DNA of 13,780 bases from CAVSUR01 sp052143655 (GTDB taxonomy: Bacteria > Actinomycetota > Actinomycetes > Streptosporangiales > Streptosporangiaceae). Shown piece by piece: positions 1 to 6,956 of the stretch. Every line of letters begins with the position of its first letter. The stretch's first letter is position 1. The notes beneath the pieces are model-generated. The model was not told the DNA's origin. It did no database searches and worked only from the letters and a program-made list of their open reading frames with translations. The stretch is taken from assembly GCA_052143655.1 (NCBI GenBank), contig JBKQSL010000280.1, positions 1 through 13,780 of the forward strand, read 5' to 3'. The position numbers and the translations under genes were made by a program.

Positions 1-42
1 GCCGGTCAGCAGCGCCGCGAGCAGGGTGACCGCGAGAAACAT
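1..42 (-). CDS. Possible 5' end of a secreted or membrane protein, cut by the window edge
   Basis: On the minus strand an ATG at 42-40 opens a frame reading MFLAVTLLAALLTG before the window ends. It is preceded by GGAGGGGC, a purine-rich ribosome-binding-like stretch but very close to the ATG. The 14 visible residues are a hydrophobic run of the kind that starts a signal peptide or first membrane segment. The frame is also open upstream with many arginines (RGRAGKRRG just before the ATG), which would suit a signal-peptide n-region, but I find no ATG, GTG or TTG in that frame for about 100 bases. If real, the gene is divergent from the beta-helix gene. Nothing can be said of its function. Confidence 0.35.
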   Translation of the reverse strand, partial: MFLAVTLLAALLTG

Positions 43-484
43 GCCCCTCCGCTTACCCGCTCGGCCGCGGCTAACCTCAGCGCCGGCTGTCGATTGGCGC
101 AGCGCTGGCTGAGAACCAGAAGTGCACTGATCAGCCGGGCCTCGGTGCTCACCCAGAAAGGCCGGATGAGCTGCCGCTAGCAGGGTAGCCAGCCCCAAGG
201 TACCTCGTGGGCCCGCTGACGGGGACCGGGCCGGGACAGCTCGCCAGCGGCCTCAATGTCATCGTCTTCGCTGCGTTCCAACCCGGTAACTCGAAGATCT
301 CCCGCGGCACCGCCGACGCGATCGCTGACTGTAACGCCTCCACGGCTCTGCGCGAAAGCAGGCTGGGCGTCGTCGTCGGCACCGGACGGCTCCGCAGCGG
401 GCTGGGCCAGTCCTGTTCCGGCGCCCTTGTCCCATTCCAGGGTCGGCCCGATCGCGGCCCGTGAGCGAGGGAAGTGAGCCGGAA
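43..484. other. Non-annotated stretch with one coding-like ORF of unknown status
   Basis: No recognised gene lies here. The plus frame from GTG 207 to TGA 464 (85 codons) has G/C at roughly 80% of third positions, and its stop overlaps an in-frame GTG (461) of the next gene. The antisense frame shares the same third-position phase, so the bias does not tell which strand, if either, is coding. Neither translation resembles a family I know, and no good ribosome-binding site precedes GTG 207. It may be a small unknown gene, the eroded remains of one, or ordinary GC-rich spacer. No clear promoter or terminator was seen. Confidence 0.4.
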
Positions 485-2593
485 ATGCTTGCCTTCATCA
501 GGCGGCCGGTAACAGAGCCCGGAGGACGGCACCGGGTGCGCCCGGCCGGCCCGGGCCCGGTGTTCCGGATCGGGAGCGCGACCTGCGTCGCCCTGTGCGC
601 GGCGGCCATGGTGGCGCCGACCGCGTGGGCCGGCCCGGCAGCCGGGCTGGCCCACGCGGCGCCATCATCGGCCCGGTCCCGCCTGCTGCGCCCGGCCCGT
701 TCGTCCCGCCCGGCCGACGCCGCGAGGCCCGCCGGGTCCCCGTACACGGTCAGCACGATGGCCGATGCCGGCGCCGGGTCGCTGCGCGCGGCCATCCAGC
801 AGGCCGATTCTTCCGGGAGCCCCTCGGTCATCAACTTCTCGATCAGCGGGACCATCACGCTGTCCTCGGCGCTGCCCGCCGTCACCGCGGACGTCTCCAT
901 CGACGGAACGACGGCGCCGGGCAACTCGGCCGGCGCTGCGCCGGTCGTCGCGATCAACTGCCGCGGTCACGCTGGCCTGCTGTTCGCGGTCGGCTCGCGG
1001 GGATCTGAGCTGCTCGGAGTCGCAGTGGACAACGCCAGCGGCAACGGCGTGACGCTCAGCGCGGGCGACATCACGCTCAACTCCGACTACATCGGCCTCA
1101 CGCCGAACGGGCAGGCGGCGGGCAACCGCGGCGACGGGGTGTTCCTGTCCGCCGGGTCCTCCGGTGATCACGTCGGGCTGAACTCCTCCGGCGACCCGGG
1201 CACCGTGGCCAACGTCATCTCCGGCAACGGCGGCAGTGGCGTGGTCCTGTCCGGCTCCTCGAACGACGTCGTGGCCGCGAACCGGATCGGCACCAGCCCG
1301 GCCGGCACCTCGGCCCGGGGCAACGGCGGCAGCGGAATCATGATCACCGGCCGGGCCGACAGCAACGAGATCGGCGGCACCGACTACACCGACCCGAAGA
1401 CCGGGCAGGCCAACAACCCGACCGGCAGCAAGGGCACGGTGACGCCGGTCTTCATCGTTCCGGCGCTGGGCAACCTCATTTCCGGCAATAACGGCAATGG
1501 CGTGCTGATCAAGAACGGGCCGCGCGGCACGATGCTGAACGGCAACTTCATCGGCACCACCGCCTCCGGCGACGCGGCACTCGGCAACGGCGGGAACGGG
1601 GTGCTGATCGACCACGCCAGCCGCAACTCGCTGACCGGCTGCAAGTTCGTCAACAACCCGTTCGTCTACTACAACGTGATCAGCGCCAACCGGCAGAACG
1701 GGGTGCGGATCACCGACTCCGGCAACGTCGTCGTGCAGGGCAACTTCTTCGGCATCGCCGCGAACAACACCACCTTGCTCGGCAACCGCCGCGACGGCAT
1801 CCTGGTCGACGGGAACTCAAAGAACACCCAGGTCGGCGGGGTGATCCCGCTGGGCAACGTGTCCGCGGGCAATGGCGCCAACGGCATCGAGGTCACCGGC
1901 CGGGTGCACGGGTTCATCACGTTCAACACCTTCGGCGGGCTGCTGGCCTTCAAGGGCGCCGCGCCGAACGGCCGCGACGGCCTGCTGATCACCTCCACCG
2001 GAGGTGACAACCTGGTCCGCACCAACGTGTTCTCCGGCAACCGGGGCAACGGCATCGAGCTGGCCGGCCGCGCGACCGGCGTCACCGTCGACCCCGACAT
2101 CGCCGGGCTGACCACCAACGGCAAGACCGCGCTGCCCAATCACGGCGACGGGCTGCTGATCGACGGGCGGGCGCACGGCAACGTGATCGGCGGCACGCTG
2201 CGCTCGGTGATCCCGCAGGACACCTTCTCCGGCAACTACGGTTACGGGATCGCGATCGCCGGCCACGCGCACGGCAACCGGGTGTTCACCAGCTTCGTCG
2301 GCACCAAGATCCTTGGCGCCGAGCGGCAGCCGAACCATCGCGGCGGGGTCTGGATCGGCGGCCGGGCGTACCGGAACACGCTCGGCGACCGCGGGCGCCT
2401 GCCGGCCAACATCATCAGCGGCAACATCGGCAACGGCGTGACCCTCGGCCCGGGCACCACCGGGAACTCCGTGATCCGGAACTACATCGGCCTGGGCCGG
2501 CTCGGCCGCTCCCTGCCGAACACCGGCCGCGCGGTGCGCAACCGCGGTCACCGGAACACGATCCGCGGCAACCGCGCCCAGCCCAGGAGGTAA
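485..2593 (+). CDS. Secreted right-handed parallel beta-helix repeat protein
   Basis: A 702-residue protein when started at ATG 485, which has GAGGGAAGTGAG upstream. An in-frame GTG at 461 would add eight residues but lacks such a site. Residues about 20-58 form a signal peptide: a basic stretch, then a hydrophobic alanine-rich run (ATCVALCAAAMVAPTAWAG). Then comes YTVSTMADAGAGSLRAAIQQ (about 87-106), the entry motif seen before many bacterial surface beta-helix proteins. From about 110 to the end the chain is built of repeats rich in SGNxGxGV, GNxIGT and NxIGG turns. They recur in blocks of roughly 55-85 residues, as expected for a pectate-lyase-like or NosD-like solenoid. No LPXTG sorting signal or C-terminal membrane anchor is present, and the tail is Arg/Asn-rich. 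The role is probably extracellular (adhesion or polysaccharide binding), but no catalytic motif can be assigned. Confidence 0.85.
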   Translation: MLAFIRRPVTEPGGRHRVRPAGPGPVFRIGSATCVALCAAAMVAPTAWAGPAAGLAHAAPSSARSRLLRPARSSRPADAARPAGSPYTVSTMADAGAGSLRAAIQQADSSGSPSVINFSISGTITLSSALPAVTADVSIDGTTAPGNSAGAAPVVAINCRGHAGLLFAVGSRGSELLGVAVDNASGNGVTLSAGDITLNSDYIGLTPNGQAAGNRGDGVFLSAGSSGDHVGLNSSGDPGTVANVISGNGGSGVVLSGSSNDVVAANRIGTSPAGTSARGNGGSGIMITGRADSNEIGGTDYTDPKTGQANNPTGSKGTVTPVFIVPALGNLISGNNGNGVLIKNGPRGTMLNGNFIGTTASGDAALGNGGNGVLIDHASRNSLTGCKFVNNPFVYYNVISANRQNGVRITDSGNVVVQGNFFGIAANNTTLLGNRRDGILVDGNSKNTQVGGVIPLGNVSAGNGANGIEVTGRVHGFITFNTFGGLLAFKGAAPNGRDGLLITSTGGDNLVRTNVFSGNRGNGIELAGRATGVTVDPDIAGLTTNGKTALPNHGDGLLIDGRAHGNVIGGTLRSVIPQDTFSGNYGYGIAIAGHAHGNRVFTSFVGTKILGAERQPNHRGGVWIGGRAYRNTLGDRGRLPANIISGNIGNGVTLGPGTTGNSVIRNYIGLGRLGRSLPNTGRAVRNRGHRNTIRGNRAQPRR

Positions 2594-2612
2594 GCGCTGG
2601 AGGTGAGACTGG

Positions 2613-2627
2613 CCGCGCCTTCCGCGG
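2613..2627 (+). terminator. Weak hairpin downstream of the beta-helix gene
   Basis: CCGCG and CGCGG pair around a five-base loop, 19 bases after the stop. It has no T tract and only five pairs, so it is a weak candidate for ending the beta-helix transcript before the ligase gene. Confidence 0.2.
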
Positions 2628-2669
2628 GCGGGCACCGGGCGTGCGCCGGCGTTACCCGGGGTAAGTCCT

Positions 2670-3752
2670 GTGATCATGGTGACGCGGAACGACCCTGGTG
2701 AACCCGGTGATCGGGCCAGCGCGACGGCGGCGCTGCCCGGCCGGATCGCTCCCATGCTCGCGGTCGCCGGGGAACTTCCGCTCACCGACGCGGGCTGGGC
2801 CTACGAGGTCAAGTGGGACGGCGTGCGCGCAATCGTCTACGCCGAGCACGGCCGGGTCCGTGCCCTCAGCCGGGGCGACCGCGACCTGGCCGCTGCCTTC
2901 CCCGAGCTGGCCGAGGCGGCCGCGCTGCTCGGCCGCCACAGCGCGATCCTCGACGGCGAGGTCATCGCGCTCGGTCCCGGCGGGCTGCCCAGCTTCGGCC
3001 TGCTCCAGCAGCGCATGCACCTGACCGGCGCCAGCAGGGTGGCCAGCCGGGCCCAGGAGATCCCGGCCGGCTACGTCGTGTTCGACCTGCTGCACCTGGA
3101 CGGCGAGTCGCTGCTGCCGCTGCCCTACGACGAACGGCGGGCCAGGCTGGAGTCGCTGGGCCTGGCGGGCCGGTCGGTGGTGACCGGCGATTCGCACCGT
3201 GAGGTGTCCGGCCGCGAACTGGCCGAGGGACTGCGCCGGGCTGGCTTCGAGGGGGTCGTCGCCAAGCGCCGGGAGTCGCCGTACCGGCCCGGCCGCCGCA
3301 GCGGCGGATGGCGCAAGGTGAAGAACTTCATCACCCAGGAAATCGTGCTCGGCGGCTGGACCGCGGGGGAGGGCCAGCGGGCCGGATCACTCGGCGCGCT
3401 GCTCATGGGCATCCCGGATGAGCTCGGCCTGCGCTACGCGGGGAAGGTGGGCACCGGGTTCAGCGCCGCGGCCCGGGCCGACCTGCTGCGCCGGCTGGCC
3501 TCGCTGGCCAGCGCGGTCAGCCCGTTCGCCGACCCGCTGGAGCGCGCCGAGGTGGCCGCGGCGCACTGGGTGCGGCCAGTGCTGGTCGGCGAGGTGCGCT
3601 ACGGCACGCGGACCGCGGACGGCCGGCTGCGGCACGCGGCCTGGCGCGGGCTGCGGTTCGACAAGGACCCCGCCGACGTCCGGGACGAGGGCCTGCGGGA
3701 CGAGGGCCTGCGGGACGAGGGGCCCGGGACGAGGGGCCCGGCTGGGACGTGA
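2670..3752 (+). CDS. Stand-alone ATP-dependent DNA ligase (LigC/LigD ligase-domain type)
   Basis: A 360-residue protein that should seal nicks in duplex DNA through a lysine-AMP intermediate. The nucleotidyltransferase motifs appear in order: motif I KWDGVR with catalytic Lys48; SRGDRD near 67; LDGEVIAL (94-101); VVFDLLHLDG (136-145); motif IV EGVVAKR (194-200); motif V WRKVK (214-218). The C-terminal half, from about 222, is the OB-fold portion. No polymerase/primase or nuclease domain is fused and no Ku gene lies in the window, so it resembles the separate ligase subunits of actinobacteria that take part in end-joining or excision repair. GTG 2670 and ATG 2676 are both possible starts, with GGGGTAAG upstream. 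The C-terminus ends in a repeated RDEGL tail from a 15-bp tandem repeat. Family is clear; LigC versus LigD sub-type is not. Confidence 0.9.
   Translation: MIMVTRNDPGEPGDRASATAALPGRIAPMLAVAGELPLTDAGWAYEVKWDGVRAIVYAEHGRVRALSRGDRDLAAAFPELAEAAALLGRHSAILDGEVIALGPGGLPSFGLLQQRMHLTGASRVASRAQEIPAGYVVFDLLHLDGESLLPLPYDERRARLESLGLAGRSVVTGDSHREVSGRELAEGLRRAGFEGVVAKRRESPYRPGRRSGGWRKVKNFITQEIVLGGWTAGEGQRAGSLGALLMGIPDELGLRYAGKVGTGFSAAARADLLRRLASLASAVSPFADPLERAEVAAAHWVRPVLVGEVRYGTRTADGRLRHAAWRGLRFDKDPADVRDEGLRDEGLRDEGPGTRGPAGT
3684..3728 (+). repeat. 15-bp tandem repeat, three units, at the ligase C-terminus
   Basis: GACGAGGGCCTGCGG occurs at 3684-3698 and again at 3699-3713, followed by a diverged copy GACGAGGGGCCCGGG at 3714-3728. 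It encodes a repeated DEGLR tail outside the conserved ligase fold, so it is probably dispensable and created by replication slippage. Confidence 0.8.
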
Positions 3753-3757
3753 CCCGG

Positions 3758-3772
3758 ACCCGGCCGCCGGGT
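3758..3772 (+). terminator. Candidate hairpin terminator after the ligase gene
   Basis: ACCCGG and CCGGGT pair around a CCG loop, starting 6 bases after the ligase stop. The stem is six pairs, almost all G-C, with no T tract, as is usual for high-GC actinobacteria. Efficiency cannot be judged from sequence. Confidence 0.35.
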
Positions 3773-3793
3773 GCCTGACGCCTCGGTTAACGC

Positions 3794-3828
3794 GGAGAGT
3801 TTTCAGCGAATAGACCGGAAAAGTCTCC
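3794..3828. repeat. AT-containing inverted repeat upstream of the metal transporter operon
   Basis: GGAGAGTTTTC (3794-3804) and GAAAAGTCTCC (3818-3828) are reverse complements with one mismatch in 11, separated by 13 bases. The arms carry T4/A4 blocks that stand out in this GC-rich DNA. It could be a protein-binding operator, a transcribed stem-loop, or part of the ligase 3' end. It sits about 56 bases before the Zur-like site. Confidence 0.5.
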
Positions 3829-3883
3829 ACGATCATGCAAGCCAGCGGCACTACACGCGCCCGGCTGACCGGCTGAGGTAAAC

Positions 3884-3898
3884 TGATTCTCGTTTTCA
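3884..3898. promoter_or_regulatory. Candidate Zur/Fur-family operator
   Basis: Read on the minus strand the site is TGAAAACGAGAATCA. It matches 12 of 15 positions of the actinobacterial Zur-like palindrome TGAAAACGATTTTCA as I recall it. It lies about 95 bases before the start of the metal-binding lipoprotein gene and partly overlaps a TAAACT that could act as a -10 element. Placement before a Zn/Mn importer is what a metal-responsive repressor site would need. The assignment rests on one half-site plus a partial second half, and Zur versus another Fur-family regulator is not resolved. Confidence 0.45.
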
Positions 3899-3992
3899 AT
3901 AAGAGCTGGATGGCGGCGGTTGCCGCGGCCGTCCCGGCGGCCCGGTCCAGGGCCGTCGCAGCATGCCAGCCCCGACGACGGGAACGTGCCTC

Positions 3993-4991
3993 ATGCCTCA
4001 GCGCGCGCTGACGTCCGCCCTTGCTGCGGTCCGGCGCGCGCGCGCCGGCCGCGCGGCACGGGCCGGGCTGGCGGCACGGGCCGGGCTGGCGGCACTGGCC
4101 GGGCTGGCGGCACTGGCCGCGGCCGGCTGCTCGGTCGGCCCGGGCTCTGTTGTCACGGCCGCCAGCGGCCGGATCCTCGCGGTGGGCGCGGAGAACCAGT
4201 ACGCCAGCGTGATCTCGCAGATCGGCGGGAGATACGTGACCGTCGTGGCGGTGCTGAGCAACCCCAACACCGACCCGCATTCGTTCGAGGCCAGCGCGAG
4301 CGTCAGCGAGACGATCGGCGCGGCCCGGCTCGTGGTGCAGAACGGCCTGGGCTACGACTCGTTCATGAACACGATCGAAGCCGCCGCGCCGAGTTCGGGC
4401 AGAAAAGTCATTGACGTGCAGAAACTCCTGCGCCTGCCGGACAGCACGGCCAACCCGCACCTGTGGTACGCGCCGGTCACGATGCCCGCCGTCGCGGCTG
4501 CGGTGGCCGCCGACCTGGCTGCGCTGAAGCCTGCCCACGCGGCCTACTTCCGGGCGAACCTGGTCCGGTTCCGTACCTCGCTGCGGCCGTGGCTGCGCGC
4601 GCTGGCCGCGTTCCGGGCCCGGTACCGCGGCGTCCCCGTCGCGGTCACCGAGCCGGTCGGCGACTACCTGCTGGCTGCGGCGGGCACCGACATCCGCACC
4701 CCGTTCGGCCTGCAGGCCGACATCATGAACGGCGTCGACCTGCCCGCCCAGTACGTGACGCTGGAAGAGAACCTGCTCAGTGCGCACAAGGTCCGGGTGT
4801 TCCTCTACAACCAGCAGGTCGTCAGCTCGGTTACCGAGGCGTTCCTGGCCGCGGCGCGGCAGGCCGGGGTGCCCGTAGTCGGCGTCTACGAGACGATGCC
4901 GGCCGGATTCACCTACCAGTCCTGGATGCTGGCCGAGACCCGGGCGCTGCGCCGGGCGGTGGCCAGCCGGATCTCCACTGTGAGGCTGTGA
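3993..4991 (+). CDS. Metal ABC transporter substrate-binding lipoprotein (Zn/Mn, ZnuA/TroA/PsaA cluster A-I)
   Basis: A 332-residue protein from ATG 3993, with GGGAAC upstream at a good distance. An in-frame ATG at 3963 would add ten residues but has no ribosome-binding site. The start holds an arginine-rich n-region, an Ala/Leu hydrophobic core and a lipobox-like LAAAGC, predicting lipidation of Cys46. It should capture a divalent metal outside the membrane and hand it to the two permeases downstream. Likely ligands, numbered from ATG 3993: His96 in DPHSFE, His156 in NPHLWY, Glu220 in TEPVGDYLL and Glu300 in VYETMP. The third ligand as Glu follows manganese-type PsaA rather than the histidine of TroA/ZnuA, so Zn versus Mn is open. 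No His-rich loop typical of ZnuA is present. The stop TGA shares one base with the next gene's ATG. Confidence 0.9.
   Translation: MPQRALTSALAAVRRARAGRAARAGLAARAGLAALAGLAALAAAGCSVGPGSVVTAASGRILAVGAENQYASVISQIGGRYVTVVAVLSNPNTDPHSFEASASVSETIGAARLVVQNGLGYDSFMNTIEAAAPSSGRKVIDVQKLLRLPDSTANPHLWYAPVTMPAVAAAVAADLAALKPAHAAYFRANLVRFRTSLRPWLRALAAFRARYRGVPVAVTEPVGDYLLAAAGTDIRTPFGLQADIMNGVDLPAQYVTLEENLLSAHKVRVFLYNQQVVSSVTEAFLAAARQAGVPVVGVYETMPAGFTYQSWMLAETRALRRAVASRISTVRL
4062..4115 (+). repeat. 18-bp tandem repeat, three units, in the lipoprotein signal peptide
   Basis: GCCGGGCTGGCGGCACGG (4062-4079) is followed by two copies of GCCGGGCTGGCGGCACTG (4080-4097, 4098-4115). They encode the six-residue unit AGLAA(R/L) in the hydrophobic part of the signal peptide. 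Copy-number change would lengthen or shorten the core without shifting frame. Confidence 0.85.
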
Positions 4992-6016
4992 TGATCGAGC
5001 CGGCAGCTGCGACGGCGGCAGGCACCATGACCGGAGCCGACGCCGAGGTCCTGGCCGTCGACGGCGTCTGCGTGCGGATGGGCGGCCGGGAAGTGCTGCA
5101 CGACGTGTCCGCCGCGATCCGCCGCGGCGAGTTCGTCGGCCTGATCGGGTCCAACGGCGCGGGCAAGACCACGCTGCTGCGCGTCATCCTGGGCCTGCAG
5201 GAACCCGTCAGCGGCCAGGTCCGGGTCGGAACTGGCGGCCCGCGGGCGGCCGGTCGCCGGCCCGGGGCCGGCCGGCGGTCCGGCGCCGGGCGGATCGGCT
5301 ACGTGCCGCAGAAGATCCTGCTGGACCCCGACCTCCCGGTGCGTGCCCGGGACCTGGTGGGCCTCGGCCTGGACGGGCACCGGCTCGGCGTGCCGCTGCC
5401 GTCGCGCCGCCGCCGCGCGCTGGTCGACGAGATGCTGCGCGCAGTCGACGCCTACCGGTTCGCCGACGACCGGGTCGGCAACCTGTCCGGCGGCGAGCAG
5501 CAGCGGGTGCTCATCGCGCACGCGCTGATCAGCTCACCCGACCTGCTGCTGCTGGACGAGCCGCTGGCCAACCTGGACATCCGCAGCGAGGCCGAGATCA
5601 TCGACCTGCTGGCCAGGATCGCCCGCGAGCAGCACATCGCGGTGCTGATGTCCGCCCACGACATGAACCCGCTGCTGCCGGTGATGGACCGGCTCATCTA
5701 CCTGGCGGGCGGCCGGGCCGCCAGCGGCCCGATCGCCGAGGTCGTCCGGCCCGACGTGCTGTCCGCGCTGTACGGCCAGCACGTCGATGTCATCACCGTG
5801 CACGACCGGATCCTGGTCGTGGCCGGGCGCGGCAACGGCCACACCGGGATCAGCGCCGCCGGGCCGAGCGGGCATGACCTGGACGAGGATGGCCTGCACG
5901 GGGACGGCCCGCGCGGGGACGGCCCGCGCGGGGACGGCCTGCGCGGGGACGGCCTGCGCGGGGACGGCCTGCACGGGGACGACCAGTACGGGGACGGCCG
6001 GGCGGGTCGGCCGTGA
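4991..6016 (+). CDS. Metal ABC transporter ATP-binding protein
   Basis: A 341-residue ATPase that powers the importer from the cytoplasmic face. Motifs from ATG 4991: Walker A GSNGAGKT (53-60), Q-loop VPQ with Gln107, signature LSGGE (165-169), Walker B LLLLDEP (185-191) and H-loop His223 in SAHD. Start at ATG 4991 because it overlaps the upstream stop (TGATG); a GTG at 4988 is also possible. The open frame upstream of 4988 is only read-through of the other gene's DNA. A Gly/Arg-rich insert (about 80-100) lies between Walker A and the Q-loop. Residues from about 280 on go beyond the usual family length of 250-270 and consist of a Gly/Asp-rich tail with GDG repeats and scattered His. Whether that tail binds metal is speculation. 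Confidence 0.93.
   Translation: MIEPAAATAAGTMTGADAEVLAVDGVCVRMGGREVLHDVSAAIRRGEFVGLIGSNGAGKTTLLRVILGLQEPVSGQVRVGTGGPRAAGRRPGAGRRSGAGRIGYVPQKILLDPDLPVRARDLVGLGLDGHRLGVPLPSRRRRALVDEMLRAVDAYRFADDRVGNLSGGEQQRVLIAHALISSPDLLLLDEPLANLDIRSEAEIIDLLARIAREQHIAVLMSAHDMNPLLPVMDRLIYLAGGRAASGPIAEVVRPDVLSALYGQHVDVITVHDRILVVAGRGNGHTGISAAGPSGHDLDEDGLHGDGPRGDGPRGDGLRGDGLRGDGLHGDDQYGDGRAGRP
5891..5995 (+). repeat. 15-bp tandem repeat, seven units, in the ATPase C-terminal tail
   Basis: Units at 5891, 5906, 5921, 5936, 5951, 5966 and 5981 follow GGCCTGCGCGGGGAC with small changes; two adjacent pairs are identical. They encode the five-residue unit G-(L/P)-(R/H)-G-D. The last unit, GACCAGTACGGGGAC, is the most diverged. 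The array ends 21 bases before the stop codon. Confidence 0.92.
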
Positions 6017-6954
6017 GTGGCGTGCTGGGGGCGGTCTTCGCGCCCGGGTTCTTCACCAGCGGGCCCGTGCACCTGGCCCTGGCGGTCGGCGGCCTGGCCG
6101 CGGTCGTCTCCGGCGTCGTCGGCACGTTCGCCGTGCTGCGCGGCCAGTCCTACGCCGGGCACGCGCTCGCCGACCTCAGCGTGACCGGGGGATCGGCGTC
6201 GTTCCTGCTCGGGATCAGCCCGCTGTGGGGATTCGCCGGCACCGGCGTGATCGCGGCCGCCGTGATGGACATGATCGGCATCCGGCGGCCGCGCGGCCGC
6301 GACCTCGCCACCGGCATCGTGCGCGGCGCCGGCCTCGGCCTCGCGGCCCTCTTCCTGTACTGGGATACGACATCGGCTACCGGCTCGGGAGCCACGATCA
6401 CGGTCCTTTTCGGCTCCATGTTCACCATCAGCGAGTCGGTGATCCCCGTCGTGCTGGCGCTGAGCGCAGTCACCCTGCTGATCATCGGGCTGAGCTACCG
6501 CCAGCTGCTGCTCAGCTCGGTCAGCCCGGAGCTGGCCTTCGCCCGCGGCGCGCGGGTCCGGCTGGTCGGCCTGGCGTGCCTGATCGCCATCGCGCTGGCC
6601 GTGGCGCTGTCGGCGCTGTCCATCGGCACGATCCTGTCCACCGCCCTGCTGGTCGGCCCGGCCGCCGCCGCGCTGCGGCTGACCAGCCGGCCCGGGATCG
6701 CGATGTGCTGGGCCGCGGGCCTCGGCCTGGCTGCCACCTGGCTGGGCGTGCTGCTGTCCTACGACAGCTTCACCTGGCCGCCGCAGCACACCGGCTGGCC
6801 GGTCAGCTTCTTCGTCGTCGTCCTGGTATTCGTGTTCTACCTGCTGGTGCAGGCGTGGAGCCAGCTGGCCGCACGGCGGCTGCGGCCGGCCGCAGCCGCG
6901 CGGCCGGCCGCGCCGGCCTCGCTCACGCCGACCGCACCGGGAACGCGGGCCTAG
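6013..6954 (+). CDS. Metal ABC transporter permease, first subunit
   Basis: A 313-residue membrane protein of the ABC-3 (ZnuB/MntB/PsaC) family. It starts at GTG 6013, overlapping the ATPase stop (GTGA), so translation is coupled. It has about eight hydrophobic segments, beginning with VHLALAVGGLAAVVSGVVGTFAVL (19-42). The segment after that carries GQSYAGHALADLS (44-56), where metal-gate residues sit in this family; here they are His50 and Asp54. The last segment, near 260-282, is followed by a short basic Ala/Pro tail. It probably pairs with the second permease as a heterodimer. Confidence 0.92.
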   Translation: MSGVLGAVFAPGFFTSGPVHLALAVGGLAAVVSGVVGTFAVLRGQSYAGHALADLSVTGGSASFLLGISPLWGFAGTGVIAAAVMDMIGIRRPRGRDLATGIVRGAGLGLAALFLYWDTTSATGSGATITVLFGSMFTISESVIPVVLALSAVTLLIIGLSYRQLLLSSVSPELAFARGARVRLVGLACLIAIALAVALSALSIGTILSTALLVGPAAAALRLTSRPGIAMCWAAGLGLAATWLGVLLSYDSFTWPPQHTGWPVSFFVVVLVFVFYLLVQAWSQLAARRLRPAAAARPAAPASLTPTAPGTRA

Positions 6955-6956
6955 CC

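Noticed and set aside
2670..3752. Full NHEJ operon with Ku
   Set aside because: Only the ligase is present; neighbouring genes are a beta-helix protein and a metal transporter, with no Ku or polymerase domain.
3387..4787. A 466-codon minus-strand ORF over the ligase end and the lipoprotein gene
   Set aside because: Low-complexity Arg/Gly-rich translation opposite two recognised genes.
4463..4990. N-terminal extension of the ATPase frame
   Set aside because: It overlaps the lipoprotein coding region out of phase and has no ABC-family content; the overlap start at 4991 is typical.
5891..5995. CRISPR-like or regulatory repeat array
   Set aside because: Units are 15 bp, contiguous and without spacers, and are in frame within the ATPase gene; it is a coding tandem repeat.
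5698..6789. A 363-codon minus-strand ORF with repetitive RPSPRRPSP-like translation
   Set aside because: The repeats are the antisense reading of the ATPase 15-bp array; the rest is opposite the first permease.
5787..6956. N-terminal extension of the second permease frame
   Set aside because: The frame is open but the translation is Arg-rich without membrane segments; family similarity begins only at GTG 6957.
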